Part shown: positions 32,180-33,469 of the stretch, one piece after another
How positions within the stretch are numbered: the stretch's first letter is position 1
Layout: every line of letters starts with the position of its first letter
From: Mesorhizobium wenxiniae
Lineage (GTDB): Bacteria > Pseudomonadota > Alphaproteobacteria > Rhizobiales > Rhizobiaceae
DNA: 33,469 bases
Direction: 5' to 3'
NCBI RefSeq assembly: GCF_002284535.1
Contig: NZ_NPKH01000021.1
Location: forward strand, 1 to 33,469
Program-made: the position numbers and the translations under genes
The notes under the pieces: model-generated
Told to the model about the DNA's origin: nothing
What the model saw: only the letters and a program-made list of their open reading frames with translations
Database searches by the model: none

Positions 32180-32193
32180 GGGAGATAAAACAC

Positions 32194-32985
32194 ATGCCGA
32201 ACACCTCTGTTCGGGCTGCCGCCGAAGGCATGCCCGCAATCAACCGCCGCCGCCTTCTGCTAGGCCTCGCGGCTGCTTCAACCGCCGCCGCAGCCGTAAC
32301 GGTCGCGCCTGAAGCTCGCAGCGGACAGATCTCCGAAAACCCGGAACTGCTGCGCCTCGGAAACGAGTTCCCAGCCGTCGCGAATGAATACCGTTCGGCG
32401 CTCGCCGCGCTGAACGCCATCGTCAACAAATGGTCGAAGGTCTGGCCGGTGGCGCCGGATGAAATCATCGCGGCTCGGCAATTCGACGGCGCCGGCAACA
32501 CGATGGAGCGGGACATTACCGGTCATGGCCTCTGTCATGCGACCGGGCGGCCGCGCTACATCTACTCATGCGAAAATCTGGATTGGGAACTGAAGCGCGC
32601 AAAGAGCATCTTGAAAGGGAAGACAATCGACAAGCGCGCGCTCGGCGGTCTGCCTAACCGTGCCGCCTGGGAAGATGAGCTTGACGTACTGGTTGCGCAA
32701 TACACCGCCGCCGCCAAGTATGAGGCGGAAAAGGCGCGTGTTCTAGCAGCGTCGGGGCACGACGCCGCTGACCGGCGCAAGGCCGCAGCGGCGCAGGCTC
32801 TGATCGGCGCCATAGACGCCATCATGGCGCAACCCGAAACAACGATGGCCGGGGTGGTGATCAAGGCGCAAGCTTTGGCTGCCTGGAGCGCGGTGGAAAA
32901 ATGGCAGCGGATACTCACGCCGCAAGCCGTTGGTTGGGGCTCAACGCTCTCGGCCTCGGTCCTGCGCCTTGCAGGGGAGGCATGA
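32194..32985 (+). CDS. Twin-arginine-signal phage protein of unknown function
   Basis: Protein of 263 residues with a Tat-type signal: NRRRLLLGLAAASTAAAAVT (Arg18-Arg19-Arg20, hydrophobic core about 21-37) ending near VAPEARS. The mature part is helical, with segments NEYRSALAALNAIVNKWSKV, DNLDWELKRAKSIL-like text CENLDWELKRAKSILKGKTI, EDELDVLVAQYTAAAKYEAE and a Trp-containing helix near the end. No enzyme motif is seen. GGGAGA at 32180-32185 lies upstream of the ATG. It is the first gene facing the repressor, so it belongs to the switch-controlled unit. A Tat signal in a phage gene is unusual; it may instead be a non-exported hydrophobic N-terminus. Confidence 0.7.
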   Translation: MPNTSVRAAAEGMPAINRRRLLLGLAAASTAAAAVTVAPEARSGQISENPELLRLGNEFPAVANEYRSALAALNAIVNKWSKVWPVAPDEIIAARQFDGAGNTMERDITGHGLCHATGRPRYIYSCENLDWELKRAKSILKGKTIDKRALGGLPNRAAWEDELDVLVAQYTAAAKYEAEKARVLAASGHDAADRRKAAAAQALIGAIDAIMAQPETTMAGVVIKAQALAAWSAVEKWQRILTPQAVGWGSTLSASVLRLAGEA

Positions 32986-33242
32986 CGATGGCCGCCACCA
33001 AGGAAAAGACTACCATCGCCGATCTGGAGCCGCTTATCTGCGACGCGGACAACATGGTCGATGTGCTGATGGACCTATTGGATCGCCATTTCGCCATGAG
33101 GCCAGATCGCGCGGATGGCGGAAACTACGTCCTCACCGAGGCAGAAGGAGATCGGCTGTTCTTCGTCGCCAGTACGGCGGCGGCGATGTCAATGAAGGCG
33201 AAGAAAGCCTATTACGAAGCGCTCGGGGGCAACGCGTCATGA
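32982..33242 (+). CDS. Hypothetical small protein (86 aa)
   Basis: Not recognised. The protein is 86 residues and helical: TTIADLEPLICDADNMVDVL, MDLLDRHFAMRP, TEAEGDRLFFVASTAAAMSM, KAKKAYYEAL. It starts by ATGA overlap with the Tat-signal gene behind GGGGAGG, and the next gene overlaps its stop by four bases. Part of the rightward early operon. Confidence 0.65.
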   Translation: MTMAATKEKTTIADLEPLICDADNMVDVLMDLLDRHFAMRPDRADGGNYVLTEAEGDRLFFVASTAAAMSMKAKKAYYEALGGNAS

Positions 33243-33469
33243 CCGCGCCTTCTGACGACCTTAACGACCTCCAGTCCGATATCGGAAACCTGCACCAGTT
33301 GCTTGAAGTTCTCTATGATCAGACCGGGGAGCAGGAGTTCCAGCGCGACGGCAAGCGGATCGCCCTGGCAGACCAAATCCACGCGCTGGCGATGATTGCC
33401 CGCGACCTTGCCGAGCGCCTGAATGCATCGGCTGACGCCTGCCATACCAAGGTGATGGCCGACGCCAAA
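33239..33469 (+). CDS. Hypothetical protein, cut by the window edge
   Basis: Not recognised. The open frame begins with ATG at 33239 (ATGA overlap with the previous stop) and is still open at the last base, giving 77 residues: TAPSDDLNDLQSDIGNLHQL, LEVLYDQTGEQEFQRDGKRI, ALADQIHALAMIARDLAERL. It is acidic and helical. The 3' end and the rest of the operon lie outside the window. Confidence 0.6.
   Translation, partial: MTAPSDDLNDLQSDIGNLHQLLEVLYDQTGEQEFQRDGKRIALADQIHALAMIARDLAERLNASADACHTKVMADAK

Noticed and set aside
33243..33469. Right attachment site at the window end.
   Set aside because: No copy of the tRNA core is visible; the sequence is an open coding frame to the last base.

Overview
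The window is most of an integrated temperate phage (prophage) with a T7-like podovirus virion module, in an alphaproteobacterium, most likely a rhizobial (Hyphomicrobiales) host. The host assignment is inference. It rests on the high GC content and on small-protein families that I know mainly from rhizobial prophages, such as the DUF6074-like protein at 3196. The left edge is an attachment site: bases 2-51 are the 3' part of a tRNA-Thr(TGT) gene on the minus strand, its 5' half replaced by phage DNA. A tyrosine integrase follows directly. No second copy of this core is visible and the last gene runs off the right edge, so the right attachment site lies outside the window.

Layout. 106-1973 (minus): integrase and an Arc/ribbon-helix-helix regulator. 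1974-2093: a divergent control region with three operator-like repeats. 2094-3078: an excisionase-like protein and two winged-helix proteins; the last one's 3' end lies inside an iteron-like repeat cluster (3016-3154) that may be the replication origin. 3196-4679: four small early genes, one DUF6074-like and three unrecognised. 4676-5203: a NusG-like factor, probably the late antiterminator. 5371-8875: packaging genes (small and large terminase) with a DpdA/TGT-like DNA-modification enzyme inserted. 8882-13101: portal, a Bbp19-like protein, scaffold, major capsid protein and a small partner, closed by a strong terminator. 13159-14941: accessory structural genes including a LamG-like protein. 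14945-26459: tail tube and nozzle proteins, a gp13-like acetyltransferase-fold protein, a gp14-like protein and two giant ejection proteins, one carrying both a lytic transglycosylase and an M15-type peptidase. 26437-26778 (minus): a small membrane protein whose N-terminus copies that of the 1407-residue ejection protein. 26838-29270: a beta-helix tailspike. 29307-31198: the lysis cassette (muramidase, holin candidate, overlapping i-spanin/o-spanin pair, one more membrane protein). 31230-32067 (minus): XRE repressor, small coiled-coil protein, HNH nuclease. 32068-32193: a second divergent control region. 32194 to the end: a Tat-signal protein and two small unknown genes, the last cut by the window edge.

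How it works together. The two divergent switches (Arc/Xis at the left, XRE/Tat protein at the right) become neighbours when the phage circularises through att, so lysogeny control would be one region in the free phage. No phage RNA polymerase gene is present although the virion is T7-like, so the roughly 26 kb late operon must use host polymerase. The NusG-like gene immediately upstream is the natural candidate to make that polymerase processive. Most genes overlap by 1-20 bases (ATGA, TGATG or TTGA junctions), which points to translational coupling.
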